The notes under the pieces are model-generated. The model was not told where the DNA came from, did no database searches, and saw nothing but the letters and a program-made list of their open reading frames with translations. Position numbers and translations under genes: made by a program. 64,000 nt of DNA, taken from the NCBI GenBank assembly GCA_001464955.1, contig LNEM01000009.1, forward strand, positions 62,001-126,000, written 5' to 3'. Positions 1-8,786 of the stretch are shown here, piece after piece; position 1 is the first letter of the stretch, and each line of letters opens with the position of its first letter. The DNA is from Rhizobiales bacterium Ga0077537 (GTDB taxonomy: Bacteria > Pseudomonadota > Alphaproteobacteria > Rhizobiales > Hyphomicrobiaceae).

Positions 1-1
1 T

Positions 2-208
2 TTCCATCCCGACTATCACATGGTGAAGGTCGTCATGACCGATGGCTCGGAGTACATGACGTACTCGACCTACGGCAAGGAAGGCGACACCATCACGCTC
101 GACATCGATCCGCGGACGCATCCCGCATGGACCGGCGGCAACCAGCAGAGCCTGGACCGCGCGGGCCGCGTGTCGCGCTTCAAGAAGAAGTTCGAAGGCC
201 TGTTCTGA
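2..208 (+). CDS. rpmE: 50S ribosomal protein L31, 5' end cut by window
   Basis: Large-subunit ribosomal protein L31. The frame is open from base 2 and reads FHPDYH before the first internal Met at base 20, so the true start (a few residues earlier) lies outside the window. The visible part carries the family signature: YGKEGDT, the [13 protein letters not shown] block and the basic C-terminal end [14 protein letters not shown]. It lacks the zinc-binding CxxC, which fits the C-minus form common in alphaproteobacteria. A strong terminator follows at 259-290. Confidence 0.95.
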   Translation, partial: FHPDYHMVKVVMTDGSEYMTYSTYGKEGDTITLDIDPRTHPAWTGGNQQSLDRAGRVSRFKKKFEGLF

Positions 209-258
209 GGTCGGGCTGGCGTCCGTTCCGGACGCCGCACCACTCCGATCCGATGCAC

Positions 259-290
259 GAAGGCCGCCCAGGAGGCGGCCTTCGTCGTTT
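259..290 (+). terminator. Rho-independent terminator of rpmE
   Basis: A perfect 10-bp GC-rich stem (GAAGGCCGCC / GGCGGCCTTC) with a 5-nt loop is followed by a short T-rich run (GTCGTTTTC). It lies 50 bases after the rpmE stop and before the convergent rcdA gene. Confidence 0.85.
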
Positions 291-324
291 TCGGGAGCTG
301 TCACGGGTGTCGGTCGACCCGGGT

Positions 325-867
325 TCAGCCGGCAGCCAGCCGCTCGGCGCCGAAGGCGGCCGACAGGCGGTCGACCTGCTGGGCGACCGGGTTCGACGTG
401 ATCTCGGTCACGACGGCCTCTGGGCGCTGCTCGAGTGCCTTGTCCAGCATCACGATACGGTCGTGGAGGGCGAAGCTCGCCTCGATCAGTTCGCGAAGGC
501 GCGGCGGAAGCTTTTCGTAGTCGGGGACGTGGTGCGGGCGGCCGATGGCGGCGAGGCGGAGGCGGCGGCGCTTGGTGCGGGCCTCCTCGATGCCGATCTC
601 GCCGGCCTTGAGCGCCCGGCGGATGACGAGCCAGGAGGCCAGTTCCAGCAGTCGTGTCGTGAGCCGCATGCTTTCCGACGCGTAGAGGACGCCGGCCGTC
701 GGTGTGATGGCCTTCGAGTCCCGGCGCCCGGGACCTTCGAGGTAGTTGGCCGTCGCCTCGACGAGCGCCATGCCTTCCCGGAACACCTGATCGAACTGTT
801 GGGAATTGGCGAACTTCTCGGCGAAAGAGATCGTGACGCCCGTGCTCGAACCTACGCTAATCACCAT
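325..867 (-). CDS. rcdA: DUF1465 / RcdA-like protein
   Basis: Predicted 180-residue soluble helical protein of the DUF1465 family, to which Caulobacter RcdA (adaptor for ClpXP degradation of CtrA and other cell-cycle proteins) belongs. Family features visible are the N-terminal SFAEKFANSQ...FREGMALVEATANYLEGPGR segment and a middle segment with SMRLTTRLLELASWLVIRRA. The start at 867 is chosen because GAGGTG directly precedes the ATG; no alternative start lies before the conserved region. The family assignment is firm. An adaptor role in this organism is inferred from the family. Confidence 0.8.
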   Translation of the reverse strand: MVISVGSSTGVTISFAEKFANSQQFDQVFREGMALVEATANYLEGPGRRDSKAITPTAGVLYASESMRLTTRLLELASWLVIRRALKAGEIGIEEARTKRRRLRLAAIGRPHHVPDYEKLPPRLRELIEASFALHDRIVMLDKALEQRPEAVVTEITSNPVAQQVDRLSAAFGAERLAAG

Positions 868-1197
868 TCACCTCGACACGAAGTTTGACCAGAACGAGCC
901 GCTCGTCTCGCATACCCGGCATCGGCGCGGCTGTGAAGGGGAGCATCGCCAATTCGGGTTAAGGACCTGTCTCGAATTGAGCCGTTCGATTGCGGGAAAT
1001 GTGAGGCGTTGAAAAAGATGAGCCGCCTCGCGGCGGCTCGTTCAGTCGAATGGGAGCGTCAGTACGGTCGACAGGTGTCGCCCGATCTCCAGAAGTGCTG
1101 GATGCGCATGTTCTAGCGACCCGACGTAAATGATCCTTTAATGGCAAACACTAGGTTGACGCCTGTCGTTAAGCTCAGCCGCCCGCTGCCTCCCGTC
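868..1197. other. Intergenic region between rcdA and the DUF1192 gene
   Basis: About 330 bases without a convincing gene. The left part should hold the rcdA promoter. The only clear structure is the minus-strand terminator at 1011-1039. A short minus-strand open frame (959-1147) runs through that terminator and looks random. Confidence 0.5.
1011..1039 (-). terminator. Rho-independent terminator, leftward
   Basis: Stem GAGCCGCC / GGCGGCTC with a 4-nt loop. Read on the minus strand it is followed by ATCTTTTTC, so it would end the transcript of the DUF1192 gene about 160 bases upstream. Confidence 0.75.
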
Positions 1198-1389
1198 TCA
1201 CTCCGACTTGAAAAGTGCTGCCGCCGCCTGATTGTGCGCCTTCTTCCTCGTGATCTCGGCCTCGGTCCGGGCGATCTCCTGCCTCAGGGAGGCGATGCGC
1301 GCCTCCAGTTCGGCTAGCGACCACTTGGCCAGATCCTCGCCCATCACGAGCGACGGTTTCGCGGTCTTGCGGACATCGTCCCAGTCCAT
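1198..1389 (-). CDS. DUF1192 family small protein
   Basis: Predicted 63-residue protein of unknown function, DUF1192 type. It starts MDWDD, has a middle SLAELEARIASLRQEIART segment predicted as an amphipathic coiled coil, and a lysine-containing C-terminus. The length and the E/R-rich helix match the family, common in Rhizobiales and often beside a quinone oxidoreductase gene, as here (divergent neighbour at 1511). The start is supported by AAGGAGAT nine bases upstream. Confidence 0.8.
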   Translation of the reverse strand: MDWDDVRKTAKPSLVMGEDLAKWSLAELEARIASLRQEIARTEAEITRKKAHNQAAAALFKSE

Positions 1390-1510
1390 CCTGATCTCCT
1401 TTCCGGCGGTTCGTACAACCTGTTCGAAGCCAACACGACTTGTGCGCGACCCGCGCAGCAGGCATCACAGACGTCATGTCACCGAACCAGCTTTCGACAC
1501 GGAGTGCCGC

Positions 1511-2518
1511 ATGACGACCCTGCCCGCAACCATGACCGCCATCGTCATCGACGGGAAGGGAGGGCCGGAGGTGCTCGTCCCGGCAGAGGTGCCGGTTCCG
1601 ACGCCTGGACCGGGGCAGGTGCTGGTCGCCGTCGCGGCGGCGGGCGTCAACCGGCCGGACGTGCAGCAGCGCATGGGGGCCTATCCGCCGCCGCCCGGGC
1701 ATTCGCCGCTGCCGGGCCTCGAGATCGCGGGTGTCGTGGCGGCCATCGGCGCCGGTGTGATGCGGTGGAAGGCTGGCGACCGGGTGTGCGCGCTCGTCAA
1801 TGGTGGCGGCTATGCGCCCTTCTGCATCGCCGAGGACGTGCAGACGCTGCCGGCGCCCTCCGGCCTCTCGATGATCGAAGCGGCGGGCCTGCCCGAGACG
1901 GTGTTCACAGTCTGGAACAACGTGTTCGAGCGCGGGCGGCTCGGACCCGGCGAGTGGTTCCTCGTGCACGGTGGCACCAGCGGCATCGGAACGACGGCGA
2001 TCCAGCTCGCGAAGGCCTTCGGGGCGCGCGTCATCGCCACGGCCGGAGGCGCGGCCAAGGTCGAGGCGTGCCGGGCGCTCGGGGCCGACGTCGCGATCGA
2101 CTACCGGAGCCAGGATTTCGTGAAGGAGGTTCGGGCGGCGACGGGTGGGCGCGGCGTGGACGTCATCCTCGACATGGTCGGCGGCGACTACACTGAGCGC
2201 AATATCGTGGCGGCGGCCGAGGATGGGCGGATCGTGCAGATCGCGGCGCTCGGGGGGGCGGAGGCCAAGATCAACGTCGCCCGTCTGATGATGAAGCGGG
2301 TGACGCTCACCGGCTCGACGCTCCGGCCGCGGACGCGGGAGGTGAAGGCCGGGTTCGCGCGGGCCATCGAGGATCGGGTGTGGCCGCTGGTCGCTGCCGG
2401 CAAGCTCAAGGTGCTGGTCGATTCGACGTTCCCGCTGGCTCAGGCGAGCGAAGCGCACCGGCGCATGGAGACCAGCCAGCACGTCGGCAAGATCATCCTC
2501 ACACTGCCGGGCGCATGA
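1511..2518 (+). CDS. NAD(P)H-quinone oxidoreductase, MDR/zeta-crystallin family
   Basis: Predicted 335-residue cytosolic medium-chain reductase that would reduce quinones or related enones with NAD(P)H. The N-terminal GroES-like domain has GPGQVLVAVAAAGVNRPDVQQR and the usual loop near residues 60-75. The Rossmann domain has the nucleotide-binding GGTSGIGTTAIQLAKAFGA segment (about 155-173) and a following GGAAKVEACRALGAD segment. No structural zinc-site cysteine cluster is seen, which agrees with the quinone oxidoreductase (PIG3/TIGR02824-like) branch. The ATG at 1511 is chosen over upstream in-frame codons because the conserved N-terminus begins there. The real substrate is unknown. Confidence 0.85.
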   Translation: MTTLPATMTAIVIDGKGGPEVLVPAEVPVPTPGPGQVLVAVAAAGVNRPDVQQRMGAYPPPPGHSPLPGLEIAGVVAAIGAGVMRWKAGDRVCALVNGGGYAPFCIAEDVQTLPAPSGLSMIEAAGLPETVFTVWNNVFERGRLGPGEWFLVHGGTSGIGTTAIQLAKAFGARVIATAGGAAKVEACRALGADVAIDYRSQDFVKEVRAATGGRGVDVILDMVGGDYTERNIVAAAEDGRIVQIAALGGAEAKINVARLMMKRVTLTGSTLRPRTREVKAGFARAIEDRVWPLVAAGKLKVLVDSTFPLAQASEAHRRMETSQHVGKIILTLPGA

Positions 2519-2558
2519 CGGGGGCTGGGGCCGAGGGACCGGTCGGGAAAGGCAGCGG

Positions 2559-4076
2559 ATGACGGCGGACAAGCCTGCTGACGTCGAGATCGGAACCGGG
2601 CGTCGTCTGCTGATCCTGTTCTCCTGCGTCCTGACAGTGGCGCTCTACTTCACGTCGATCCTGGTCGCCTCGACGGTGCTGCCACAGATGCAGGGCTCGT
2701 TCTCGGCGACGCCGGACGAGATCTCGTGGTCGGTTACGTTCAATATTCTCGCGACCGCCATCGCCATGCCGATGACGGGGTGGCTCGTGGCGCGGTTCGG
2801 GCGGCGGACCGTGATGGTGTGGTCGACGGGGCTTTTCGCGCTCACCATGCTGCTCTGCGGGCAGGCGCATTCCGTGGAGGAACTCGTCCTCTGGCGCATC
2901 GTCCAGGGGGCGGCCGGCGCGCCGAGCGTGCCGCTCGTGCAGACGATCCTCCTCGACGTGTTCCCGCCGCGGCAGCATCGCATGGTGCTCGGCGTCTACG
3001 GCATGGGGGTGACGCTCGGGCCAATCATCGGGCCGGCACTCGGAGGGTTCCTCGCCGAGGTCGCCAACTGGCGCTGGGCGTTCTACGTGCTCTTTCCCGT
3101 CGGCGCAGTGGCGGCGATCGGCCTTGCGGCGTCGCTCCCGGCCGACGGGCGGAAGGGTCCGGCCTATCTGAGCTGGACCGGGTTTCTGCTGTTGTCGCTC
3201 GCGGTCGGCAGCCTGCAATGGATGCTCTCGCGCGGGCAGCGGCTCGACTGGTTCGACAGTCTCGAGATCCAGCTCGCGCTCATCGTGTGCGTGCTCTCGT
3301 TCTACCTGTTCCTCGCCCACAGCCTCACCTCGCAACGGCCTTTTCTCGATCTCAGGCTGCTGCTGAACCGGAACTACGCGCTCGGGCTGATGCTGATCAC
3401 CGTGTTCGGGATGCTCAACTTCACGCCGATGGTGCTCCTGCCGACCCTGATGCGGGCCCACATGGGATTTCCCGACATGCTGGTCGGGCAGGTGGTCGGG
3501 GCGCGCGGCATCGGGGGGCTGCTCGGCTTCTTCGCCGTCATCTTCATGAGCCGCTTCGATCCCCGGATCACGATCGCGCTCGGATTCCTCATTCAAGCCG
3601 TCGCCGGGTTCGGGCTGATGCAGATCGACCTCAACGTCACGCCGCTGGAGCTCGAGATCAACGGGGCGGTGCAGGGCCTCGCGACGGGCATTCTCGTCGT
3701 GGCGCTGACGCTGGTCGCGTTCGACGGTATCCCGCGGGAGAAGATGCCGGAGGCGCTCGCCGTCTATCACCTGCTGCGCAACATCGGCGCGAGCTTCTTC
3801 ATCTCGATCAGCGTCGCCGAGGTGATCCGGTCGACGGGGGTCAACTACGCCCAGCTCAGCGAGGTCATCAGTCCCTACAACCGCTCGATGGCGCTGCCGT
3901 GGGTGACCGGGCTGTGGGAAGTGGGGACGGCGCCGAGCCTGCAACGGTTGTCCGGCGAGGTCACCCGCCAATCGGCCATGATCGCCTACATCAATGCGTT
4001 CGGGCTGTTCACCGTCGTCTCGGCAGCCGCGGTGCCGCTGGCGTTGTTCCTGCGCCGGCCGAAGGTCGCGGGATGA
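2559..4076 (+). CDS. MFS efflux transporter, DHA2 (EmrB/QacA) type
   Basis: Predicted 505-residue inner-membrane drug:H+ antiporter with about 14 hydrophobic segments, the length and topology of the DHA2 subfamily. The first transmembrane segment follows a short cytosolic N-terminus. The loop 2-3 motif A-like sequence GWLVARFGRRTVM is present (about residues 75-87), and a GVYGMGVTLGPIIGPALGG motif C is visible. It begins 40 bases after the quinone oxidoreductase gene in the same direction, so co-transcription is possible. No membrane fusion partner (EmrA) is adjacent. Substrate unknown. It converges with ruvA. Confidence 0.85.
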   Translation: MTADKPADVEIGTGRRLLILFSCVLTVALYFTSILVASTVLPQMQGSFSATPDEISWSVTFNILATAIAMPMTGWLVARFGRRTVMVWSTGLFALTMLLCGQAHSVEELVLWRIVQGAAGAPSVPLVQTILLDVFPPRQHRMVLGVYGMGVTLGPIIGPALGGFLAEVANWRWAFYVLFPVGAVAAIGLAASLPADGRKGPAYLSWTGFLLLSLAVGSLQWMLSRGQRLDWFDSLEIQLALIVCVLSFYLFLAHSLTSQRPFLDLRLLLNRNYALGLMLITVFGMLNFTPMVLLPTLMRAHMGFPDMLVGQVVGARGIGGLLGFFAVIFMSRFDPRITIALGFLIQAVAGFGLMQIDLNVTPLELEINGAVQGLATGILVVALTLVAFDGIPREKMPEALAVYHLLRNIGASFFISISVAEVIRSTGVNYAQLSEVISPYNRSMALPWVTGLWEVGTAPSLQRLSGEVTRQSAMIAYINAFGLFTVVSAAAVPLALFLRRPKVAG

Positions 4077-4091
4077 TGACGCGATGTGCGC

Positions 4092-4727
4092 TCAAAGGGG
4101 GCGGGCGAGTTCCTTCAGGCCGCGACGAATGAGCTTCGCGGTGTCGGCATCGTCGCCCAGCTCTCCGTGCGCTGCCGCGATCGCGGCGGCCGCCTGTTGC
4201 GGGTTGTAGCCCAGGTTGACGAGGGCCGACATGGCTTCGGCGGCTGCTCCGGGGCTGGTGGTCGTGGCGCCACCTTTCGATGTCGCCGATGCTGCGACCT
4301 GTGGCAGGGCGATGCCCGCAACCGTGAGCGCGGGGGCCTTGTCCTTCAACTCGAGGACGATGCGCTGGGCGAGCTTCTTGCCGACGCCCGGCGTCTTCTC
4401 GACGAGCGTCGCGTTGCCGAGCGCGATGGCGTTTGCGAGGTCCTGCGGGCTCATGGTGCCGAGCACGTTGAGGGCGACCTTGGAGCCCACGCCCTGGATG
4501 TTCTGGAGCGTGCGGAACCAAGACCGCTCGACTTCGGAGCGGAACCCGAACAGGCGAATCGCATCCTCGCGAACGTGGGTATCGATCGTGAGGCTGACCT
4601 CCTGGCCGAGTTCCATGCCCCGCAGCGTGCGCGACGAGCACTGGACCTCGTAGCCGACGCCGTTGACGTCGATGATGGCATGGGCCTCGCCGATGGCGTC
4701 CACCTTGCCCTTCAGCTTGCCGATCAT
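4092..4727 (-). CDS. ruvA: Holliday junction branch migration protein RuvA
   Basis: RuvA, 211 residues, binds four-way junctions as a tetramer and loads the RuvB motor. Domain I (MIGKLKGKVDAIGEAHAIIDVNGVGYEV) is the OB fold. Domain II shows two helix-hairpin-helix motifs (QGVGSKVALNVLG and TPGVGKKLAQRIV). A low-complexity linker leads to domain III (ALVNLGYNPQQAAAAI), which contacts RuvB. It lies 162 bases downstream of ruvC on the same strand. No ruvB follows: the next gene converges from the left. Confidence 0.97.
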   Translation of the reverse strand: MIGKLKGKVDAIGEAHAIIDVNGVGYEVQCSSRTLRGMELGQEVSLTIDTHVREDAIRLFGFRSEVERSWFRTLQNIQGVGSKVALNVLGTMSPQDLANAIALGNATLVEKTPGVGKKLAQRIVLELKDKAPALTVAGIALPQVAASATSKGGATTTSPGAAAEAMSALVNLGYNPQQAAAAIAAAHGELGDDADTAKLIRRGLKELARPL

Positions 4728-4889
4728 TGCAACTCTCCGGTGGTCCGGGGTGGGCAGAACGCAGCAGGCATCAGATGTCGGGAGAGAAACCGGCCACTCC
4801 AGCCATAGACCGGTTTCAAGCCGTCCTGCGCCAACTGATCAGGTGTGCGATTGCCGATAGCCGGCCATCTGCTACCTGCTGCGTGCTGC

Positions 4890-5411
4890 CTACCTCCGGG
4901 CATTCTCCATGGCCAAGCGGGCTGCGGGGCTCGTCCGATGATTGGCGTGGCAGATGGCGATCGCCAGCGCGTCCGCCTCGTCGGCCGATTCAAAACGAGC
5001 CTTCGGGAGCAGCATCGAGACCATCATCTGGATCTGGCGCTTCTCCGCATGCCCGGCGCCGACAACGGTCTTCTTGATCAGGTTCGGCTGATACTCGGCG
5101 ATGCGCAGTCCCTTCATGGCCGGGGCCAGTAGCGCCATGCCGCGCGCCTGGCCCAGCTTCAGGGTCGCGCGGGCGTTCTCGTTGACGAATGTCTCTTCGA
5201 CGGCGGCCTCGACGGGCTTGAACGAGGCGATGACGCTCGTCAGGCCCTCGTAGAGTTCGCGCAGCCGGTAAGCGAGATCGTCCTCACTGGCCGAGGTGAT
5301 GTGTCCGCTCGCGACATACACAAGGCGCACGCCATCGGATTCGAGCACGCCCCAGCCCGTGCGTCTCAAGCCCGGGTCGATGCCGATGATGCGAATCGCC
5401 GTGTTGCTCAT
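4890..5411 (-). CDS. ruvC: Crossover junction endodeoxyribonuclease RuvC
   Basis: RuvC, 173 residues, a dimeric resolvase that nicks Holliday junctions symmetrically. The RNase H-like active site is visible: the first aspartate in [12 protein letters not shown] (Asp11), the glutamate in [12 protein letters not shown], and the C-terminal acidic pair in [13 protein letters not shown]. It sits between yebC and ruvA, the usual alphaproteobacterial order. Confidence 0.97.
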   Translation of the reverse strand: MSNTAIRIIGIDPGLRRTGWGVLESDGVRLVYVASGHITSASEDDLAYRLRELYEGLTSVIASFKPVEAAVEETFVNENARATLKLGQARGMALLAPAMKGLRIAEYQPNLIKKTVVGAGHAEKRQIQMMVSMLLPKARFESADEADALAIAICHANHRTSPAARLAMENARR

Positions 5412-5565
5412 TGTTCCGCGGTAGCACGCGGCGACGCGTCCAACTGCTCTCCGGCGCGTCGGGCGGGGGATAATTGCCGTTCACATGCCACGGCGCGGCA
5501 GGCAGAGATGCGTTCGGGCCACACTTGGAGCGCCGGCGGTGCGGGTCCCCGCCCGGGTGGGGGTG

Positions 5566-6315
5566 TCAAGCGGCGGTGAGGCGCGCCAGCGTCTCCTCGT
5601 CGACCTCGAAGTTCGAGAACACGGCCTGCACGTCGTCGTCGTCCTCGAGGGCTGCGAGCATCTTCAGGATGGTTTCGGCGCGCTCGCCATCGACCTGTGT
5701 CGTGAGTGTCGGCGTCCAGATGGCCTTCACCTGATCCGGCGCACCGAAGGTTTCCTCCAGCGTTCCCGCGACCTGGCCGAGCGCCTCGAATGCCGTCACG
5801 ACGAGGTGGCCGTCGGGCGAACTGTCGACGTCGTCGGCGCCAGCCTCGATGGCTGCCTCGAGCATCGCGTCGGGCGTCGCTGCGCCGGCCTTGAAACGGA
5901 TCTCGCCGATGCGCGCGAACATGTGGCTGACCGAGCCGGTCGCTCCCATGTTGCCGTTGTACTTGGTGAACACCGCACGCACCGCGCCACCGGTGCGATT
6001 GCGATTGTCGGTCAGGGCTTCGACGATGACGGCGACGCCGCCCGGGGCATAACCTTCGTAGCGCACCTGCTCGAACGTGTCGGCGTCGCCGCCGAGGGCC
6101 TTCTTGATGGCGCGCTCGATGTTGTCTTTCGGCATGTTCTCGGCGCGTGCGTTCTGGATCGCCAGGCGCAAGCGCGGGTTCATCGCCGGATCGGGCGTGC
6201 CGGTCTTGGCCGCCACCGTGATCTCGCGGGCCAGCTTGGCGAACAGCTTCGCGCGCATCGCATCCTGCTTGCCCTTGCGGTGCATGATGTTTTTGAACTG
6301 CGAATGGCCGGCCAT
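5566..6315 (-). CDS. yebC: YebC/PmpR family protein
   Basis: YebC/PmpR family, 249 residues. Members bind DNA as transcriptional regulators, and some act on ribosomes stalled at proline stretches. The N-terminal signature [17 protein letters not shown] is complete, followed by [19 protein letters not shown] and the acidic C-terminal region [16 protein letters not shown]. It lies 154 bases upstream of ruvC. Which of the two roles applies here cannot be told from the sequence. Confidence 0.95.
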   Translation of the reverse strand: MAGHSQFKNIMHRKGKQDAMRAKLFAKLAREITVAAKTGTPDPAMNPRLRLAIQNARAENMPKDNIERAIKKALGGDADTFEQVRYEGYAPGGVAVIVEALTDNRNRTGGAVRAVFTKYNGNMGATGSVSHMFARIGEIRFKAGAATPDAMLEAAIEAGADDVDSSPDGHLVVTAFEALGQVAGTLEETFGAPDQVKAIWTPTLTTQVDGERAETILKMLAALEDDDDVQAVFSNFEVDEETLARLTAA

Positions 6316-6487
6316 GGTGCTTTCCCGGTTGTCTTGTCGTCGGTGTGTGGTTCGCGATGCTTGCCGCCGGCCAGAAACAGCCGACGGTGAAGGTGGGACG
6401 TTATAGGCGCGTCGCTGGCTCGAATCCAGAGTTGGGGGTGCGCGCCGCCGCGAGGTGCGAGATGTGGATGCAAAGTTAAGATTTCGT

Positions 6488-7459
6488 TTACCTTTGTGGC
6501 GCGATCATCAGGTCATCACTGAAGACGAGTCGCATCCGCCGGCTGGCGCACGTTGCCCGACGTGCACGGCTATCCGGGCGCCGCGAGTATCGGCGCTCCA
6601 ACCCGATCACTGCCGGTCCGACCGGTGTGGGATCTACGCGAGGAGCCTTTTTCCACGTCTCATTCAACCCAGAATAGCGGCTCGTCTGGCGCCAACGCGC
6701 CGCCGCGAGGCCGGTCGCGTCGTCGATGTCGACGGCGAGGCCCGACAGCGTCGCTGGTCGCGAGGCCGGTTCGAATCGCCCACGCGGGATGCGCGTGAGG
6801 AAGCGGTTCACGGGCTCCTCGGCATCCATGCCGACGATCGATTCGTAGTCGCCGCACATGCCGGCATCGGTCATGTAGGCCGTGCCCCCCTTGAGGACGC
6901 GATCATCCGCGGTCGGGACGTGGGTATGTGTGCCGACGACGCAGGACACCCGCCCGTCGAGGAACACGCCGACCGCCTGCTTCTCGCTTGTCGCCTCGGC
7001 GTGGAAGTCGACCAGGATGACGTCGGCACCGGAGCCGAGGGGGCAGGCCGTGACCTCGGCCTCGAGGGCGCGGAACGGGCAATCCAGCTCCGGCATGAAC
7101 ACCCGTCCCATGGCCTGGGTGACGAGGACATCGGCCCCGTTCCTGGCGCGGAACACGCCTGCGCCCTTGCCGGGTGTGCCCTTCGGGTAGTTGACCGGGC
7201 GGAGCAGCCGGTCGTGGCGCTCGATGTAGACCAGGGTTTCGCGCTGATCGAAGGCGTGATTGCCCAAGGTCACGACGTCGGCGCCGGCATCGACCAGTTC
7301 CTGGAAGATGCTCTCGGTAATGCCGAAGCCGCCGGCGCTGTTCTCGCCATTCACGACGACGAAATCGAGCTTCCAGCGCTCGATCAGGCGCGGCAGGCCG
7401 TCGACGACGGCCTTACGGCCAGATCGTCCGACGACGTCGCCGAGAAACAGCAGGCGCAT
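6488..7459 (-). CDS. TIGR00282 family metallophosphoesterase, probably frameshifted near its 3' end
   Basis: YmdB-like calcineurin-fold phosphodiesterase (relatives act on cyclic nucleotides). Metal-ligand motifs are present: GDVVGRSGR at the N-terminus, [24 protein letters not shown] and [10 protein letters not shown]. The family is normally about 270-280 residues, but this frame runs to 323, and after DDATGLAA the residues stop resembling it. The minus frame shifted by two bases reads [12 protein letters not shown] and ends at 6660, which resembles the usual family C-terminus. A small deletion around 6700-6711 would explain both observations. The catalytic core is intact. Next upstream gene is 5-FCL (12-base gap). 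Confidence 0.85.
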   Translation of the reverse strand: MRLLFLGDVVGRSGRKAVVDGLPRLIERWKLDFVVVNGENSAGGFGITESIFQELVDAGADVVTLGNHAFDQRETLVYIERHDRLLRPVNYPKGTPGKGAGVFRARNGADVLVTQAMGRVFMPELDCPFRALEAEVTACPLGSGADVILVDFHAEATSEKQAVGVFLDGRVSCVVGTHTHVPTADDRVLKGGTAYMTDAGMCGDYESIVGMDAEEPVNRFLTRIPRGRFEPASRPATLSGLAVDIDDATGLAAARWRQTSRYSGLNETWKKAPRVDPTPVGPAVIGLERRYSRRPDSRARRATCASRRMRLVFSDDLMIAPQR

Positions 7460-7471
7460 GGGCGGGTCCCG

Positions 7472-8065
7472 TCACAGGCCACAACGGATCGGGCCATCGG
7501 GAGTGAGGACCCAGTCAAGGCGCTCGTCATAATCGAGATGGGGCACAGCGTCGACCTCCTGCATCGAGAAGGCGAGGCCGACGGCGACGGCGGAGCGGCG
7601 CTCGCGGAGCCCGCGCAACGTGCGGTCGTAGAAGCCGCCGCCGTAACCGAGGCGGGCACCGGTCCGGTCGAAGGCAAGGAGCGGGACGAGCAGGACGTCG
7701 GGCTCCAGGACGGGCGCATCGTCGCCGGGTTCGCGGATGCCCCATTGCACGGTGCGCAGCGGATCGCCTGGCGCCCAGGCGCGGAACTGGAGGGGCTTTC
7801 CCTTCCCGACCATGACAGGCAGGGCGATGCGATGGCCGGACCTCTGCAACTCATCCATCAGCGGAGCGGTATCGATCTCCGCGCCGATCGACAGGAAGGC
7901 AGACACGACGGCCGGGGGACGGGCGGCCGTGTAATCGAGGCCGATCCTGGCAACGGCTTCGGCGCCCGCGGCGCGTACATCCGGCGAGAGCGCATCGCGG
8001 GCGGCGATCATGCGCGCGCGGAGGTCCTTCTTCGAAGATGCGACGTCGATTTCGGAACGTGTCAT
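7472..8065 (-). CDS. 5-formyltetrahydrofolate cyclo-ligase
   Basis: ATP-dependent conversion of 5-formyl-THF to 5,10-methenyl-THF in one-carbon metabolism; 197 residues from the ATG at 8065. The N-terminal KKDLRARMIAARDAL and the phosphate-binding glycine motif GARLGYGGGFYDRTL are diagnostic. An in-frame ATG at 8146 would add 27 unrelated residues and overlap the 6S RNA side, so 8065 is preferred. The gene lies directly downstream of a 6S RNA gene, as ygfA does in many proteobacteria. Confidence 0.93.
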   Translation of the reverse strand: MTRSEIDVASSKKDLRARMIAARDALSPDVRAAGAEAVARIGLDYTAARPPAVVSAFLSIGAEIDTAPLMDELQRSGHRIALPVMVGKGKPLQFRAWAPGDPLRTVQWGIREPGDDAPVLEPDVLLVPLLAFDRTGARLGYGGGFYDRTLRGLRERRSAVAVGLAFSMQEVDAVPHLDYDERLDWVLTPDGPIRCGL

Positions 8066-8167
8066 GTCGGGGCTCCAGGCGCGATCGACCGGCGCAAGCC
8101 TAGCGTCATCTGCAGCGGGATACCACCGGCGGCGTTCACCCGGCATGGCACAGGGTGTGTCGGGAAG

Positions 8168-8327
8168 TGCAGGGCCGCAATGGCCGTTGAGCTGTCGTCC
8201 CCGCGTGGTCCCTACTTATGTAGGTGGGCGCCGTGTGTCCAAGCCCACGAGCCCGGACAGGGACAGCTCCCATGCGAAGAGTATAGGCCCCCGGGTTGAT
8301 TTGCCCTGACGCACCCCGCAGCCCTGC
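8168..8327 (-). ncRNA. ssrS: 6S RNA (RNA polymerase-binding regulator)
   Basis: About 160 nt on the minus strand. The ends form a perfect 7-bp closing stem (GCAGGGC at 8327-8321 with GCCCTGC at 8174-8168). The 3' half contains the conserved GGCGCCCACCTACATAAGT segment, whose CCTAC...GTAGG hairpin is typical of alphaproteobacterial 6S RNA. The position about 100 bases upstream of the 5-FCL gene is the classic 6S location. The RNA mimics an open promoter and binds sigma70 holoenzyme. The exact ends are estimated from the stem. Confidence 0.78.
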
Positions 8328-8383
8328 GAGTCGCAATGTAGGGGGCAGGGCTGGGAATGCAATCGGCGCGGCGGCCTGACCTC

Positions 8384-8698
8384 TCAATCCTCGCGGACGA
8401 TGGTCCGGCCGGCCACATTGTCCACCGTCACGTAGGTCTCGTAGTAGGTGACGGTCGGGCGGGCGCCGAAGGTCGCCTCGGCCTTGTCGAACCATTCTGG
8501 CGTGTACCAGGCCTCGGCCGCCTCGCGGGACGCCCAGGTGTAGACGCCGCCGCCGCCGGCCTCGCCGTTGAGGTAGTCCTTGCGCAACAGGCCCTTCTCC
8601 GACAGCGCCCGGAAGGTCGGGGCCGACTTCGTCTGGGCGGCGATCGCGGCTTCGCGCGGCCGCTTCGGCATCGGGATCTGCACGACGGCGATGATCAT
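8384..8698 (-). CDS. YdhR-like putative monooxygenase
   Basis: Predicted 104-residue ferredoxin-like (dimeric alpha-beta barrel) protein of the YdhR/ABM type. Visible traits are a beta-strand start MIIAVVQIPMPK, a middle segment YLNGEAGGGGVYTWASREAAEAW and a C-terminal strand typical of these small monooxygenases and stress proteins. The start at 8698 is chosen because AAGGAACAAGCC precedes it; an upstream in-frame ATG at 8800 would overlap the divergent cyclase gene. Substrate unknown. Confidence 0.7.
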   Translation of the reverse strand: MIIAVVQIPMPKRPREAAIAAQTKSAPTFRALSEKGLLRKDYLNGEAGGGGVYTWASREAAEAWYTPEWFDKAEATFGARPTVTYYETYVTVDNVAGRTIVRED

Positions 8699-8786
8699 GG
8701 CTTGTTCCTTCGATTGTCGAACGGCCCGGGTCGCGCAATCATAGCGACCACGCAGGCGAGTGGGAACGCTCAGGAGACGGCACACG

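Noticed and set aside
1175-3971. Long minus-strand open frames (465 and 490 codons)
   Set aside because: They are antisense to the quinone oxidoreductase and MFS genes and have the His/Arg/Asp-rich composition typical of high-GC shadow frames.
8065-8146. Longer N-terminus for 5-FCL
   Set aside because: The 27 extra residues are not family-like, and the added segment lies just next to the 6S RNA 3' end.
6455-8299. 614-codon open frame on the plus strand
   Set aside because: It runs antisense through the phosphoesterase, 5-FCL and 6S RNA genes; no family similarity, and the minus-strand genes are clear.
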